Of a stretch of 64,000 nt of DNA, positions 63,123 through 64,000 are shown in pieces (the first letter of the stretch is position 1; every line of letters starts with the position of its first letter). Under the pieces are notes generated by a model that saw nothing but the letters and a program-made list of their open reading frames with translations, searched no databases and had not been told where the DNA came from. The position numbers and the translations under genes are program-made. Source of the stretch: Rhodococcus sp. KBS0724 (GTDB taxonomy: Bacteria > Actinomycetota > Actinomycetes > Mycobacteriales > Mycobacteriaceae); assembly GCF_005938745.2 (NCBI RefSeq), contig NZ_VCBX02000001.1, positions 3,858,501-3,922,500 of the forward strand, in the 5' to 3' direction.

Positions 63123-63892
63123 TGTCGCGTCGCGTCGTCGCTGGACTCGGCGCGGTGGCTGTTCTCTTCGTGGGTGGGTGCGGATCCGAAACATCCTCTC
63201 CGACAGCCCCGGATTCGACGCCTGTTTCGACGCCGGTACCCGGCGTTGCCCTCGCCCCGTTCAGCGCGGCACCTGTCCCGACCGCGCTCACCGGCACTCC
63301 CCTGGACAAGGTCGCGTTGGCGCAGACCGTGCTCACGCTGAGCGAACTTCCGGCGGATTTCGACATCGTGCCGGATCCGGTCGAGGATCTGGGTCTCGCG
63401 CCGGCGCCCGCCACGTCGGAATCCGACAAGTCCAGTACCGATCCCGCCGCGTGTGCCGCTGTGCTCGCACCGATCGCCACGCAAGTTCCCGGGTCCGTGT
63501 CCTCGATCTCGAAGATGTTCACGGGCCCCGATTTCACGAGCATCGATCAGGACAGCGCATCGTTCGCCGACGGCGCCGCGGCCGCCGCAGCATTCGAAAC
63601 CATGCAGCAGACTGTGACGTCGTGCAGCCAATTCACCGGTACGGATGCCGACGGCATCAACATCACATATCAGGTGGGGGCGGGGTATCAGCCGACCGTC
63701 GGTGACGCGTCGTTCTCCTACCGAATCATGACGGCGAGTGAAGGATTCACACTTGTCGCCGACGTAGTCGTCGCCGCCGCGGGATCCAACCTGACCCAAA
63801 TTTCGGCGACAGCGCCGACGCCCATCGCACCCGAGGTTCTGGGATCGATGGCCGGCACCGCCGTGGAGCGCCTGCGAACTCCGGCCGCGTAA
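63122..63892 (+). CDS. Exported lipoprotein, sensor-domain-like
   Basis: A 256-residue lipoprotein. VVAGLGAVAVLFVGGCGS carries the lipobox (VGGC). A Ser/Pro/Thr linker follows (residues 22-60), then a domain beginning VALAQTVLTLSELPADFDIV and ending SMAGTAVERLRT, similar in outline to PknH-type extracellular sensor domains (low certainty). It has two cysteines in the domain, near CAAVLAPIATQ and SCSQFTGTDADG, which may form a disulfide as in that fold. ATG 63122 overlaps the previous stop by one base (TGATG). Confidence 0.75.
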   Translation: MSRRVVAGLGAVAVLFVGGCGSETSSPTAPDSTPVSTPVPGVALAPFSAAPVPTALTGTPLDKVALAQTVLTLSELPADFDIVPDPVEDLGLAPAPATSESDKSSTDPAACAAVLAPIATQVPGSVSSISKMFTGPDFTSIDQDSASFADGAAAAAAFETMQQTVTSCSQFTGTDADGINITYQVGAGYQPTVGDASFSYRIMTASEGFTLVADVVVAAAGSNLTQISATAPTPIAPEVLGSMAGTAVERLRTPAA

Positions 63893-64000
63893 TCAGTACG
63901 GCCGGAGACACTCTCGCGAACCTTTCGGATTCTGTCCTACTGAACGGGAGTGCCAGGCTGAAGTAACTGTGATCCTCGTTACCTTCCGGACGACAACGTA
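63893..64000. other. Right-edge sequence with no supported gene
   Basis: The last 108 bases hold no open frame of useful length. No promoter, hairpin or RNA gene is clear to me. Confidence 0.6.

Noticed and set aside
63937..63981. A short C-terminal-like minus-strand peptide (LLQPGTPVQ) at the right edge
   Set aside because: The frame is closed by a stop at 63979-63981 after only about 13 codons, so no gene can be supported.

Overview
The window reads as a chromosomal segment of a mycolic-acid-type actinobacterium, most likely a Rhodococcus (erythropolis/qingshengii-like). This rests on the GC-rich codon usage, frequent GTG starts, the gene content (mycofactocin-type SDR, deazaflavin-type oxidoreductase, DUF1918, DUF2567, UfaA1-like lipid methyltransferase) and the gene order. 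From nadC (16 kb) to lspA (62 kb) the core genes follow, with insertions, the order known from Mycobacterium tuberculosis Rv1596-Rv1539: nadCBA, NrtR, DUF2567, bsaP, bioB, bioDF/bioA, treXYZ, ilvA, dnaE1, RluA-type synthase, lspA. Genus and synteny are recalled knowledge, not a search. No rRNA, tRNA, CRISPR, prophage or insertion sequence was seen.

Region by region. 1-8.4 kb: small-molecule oxidoreductases, a membrane GGDEF protein, a LysE exporter, a DUF1345 protein, a cyclopropane-fatty-acid-synthase-type lipid methyltransferase preceded by a long structured inverted repeat, a PLP decarboxylase coupled to an MFS symporter, and a GlsB/YeaQ-type protein. 8.6-16 kb: a Bcr/CflA exporter divergent from its likely MarR repressor, an orphan siderophore-binding lipoprotein behind an IdeR-like iron box, a GbsR-type regulator, an unrecognised exported protein, a GT39 glycosyltransferase and a GNAT acetyltransferase. 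16-20.4 kb: the nadABC operon for de novo NAD synthesis, divergent from NrtR with a perfect palindrome between them. 20.4-24.2 kb: a mini-SDR, DUF2252, DUF2567 and a TDT-family carrier.

24-37 kb is the split biotin system. bioB-bsaP is divergent from a TetR regulator (bioQ), and bioF-bioD is divergent from bioA. BioQ-type boxes (TGAAC-N3-GTTCA) sit in both divergent promoters. Between the two biotin loci lie azlCD with an XRE-cupin regulator, two VOC genes (the first frameshifted), a broken peptidase-S74-like gene, a paired acyl-CoA dehydrogenase operon and a MASE1-GGDEF protein. 37-49 kb holds trehalose synthesis from glycogen (treX, treY, treZ). treZ is separated from treXY by about 5.4 kb of oxidoreductases, a TetR regulator and a large MFS fused to extracellular beta-sandwich domains. 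TreX carries an unusual acidic, repeat-bearing insertion.

49-64 kb: a QacA/EmrB-type exporter with a divergent TetR and multi-copy operator, ilvA, poxB, a deazaflavin-dependent-type oxidoreductase, dnaE1, then a run of minus-strand genes coupled by 4-nt overlaps (lspA, RluA-type synthase, an unknown exported protein, rarD), and two lipoprotein genes at the right edge.

The points most worth follow-up are the long structured repeat before the lipid methyltransferase gene, the TreX insertion, the split S74 gene with three 14-bp-period repeats, the frameshifted VOC gene, the BioQ boxes with an apparently leaderless bioA, and several palindromes that pair regulators with targets.
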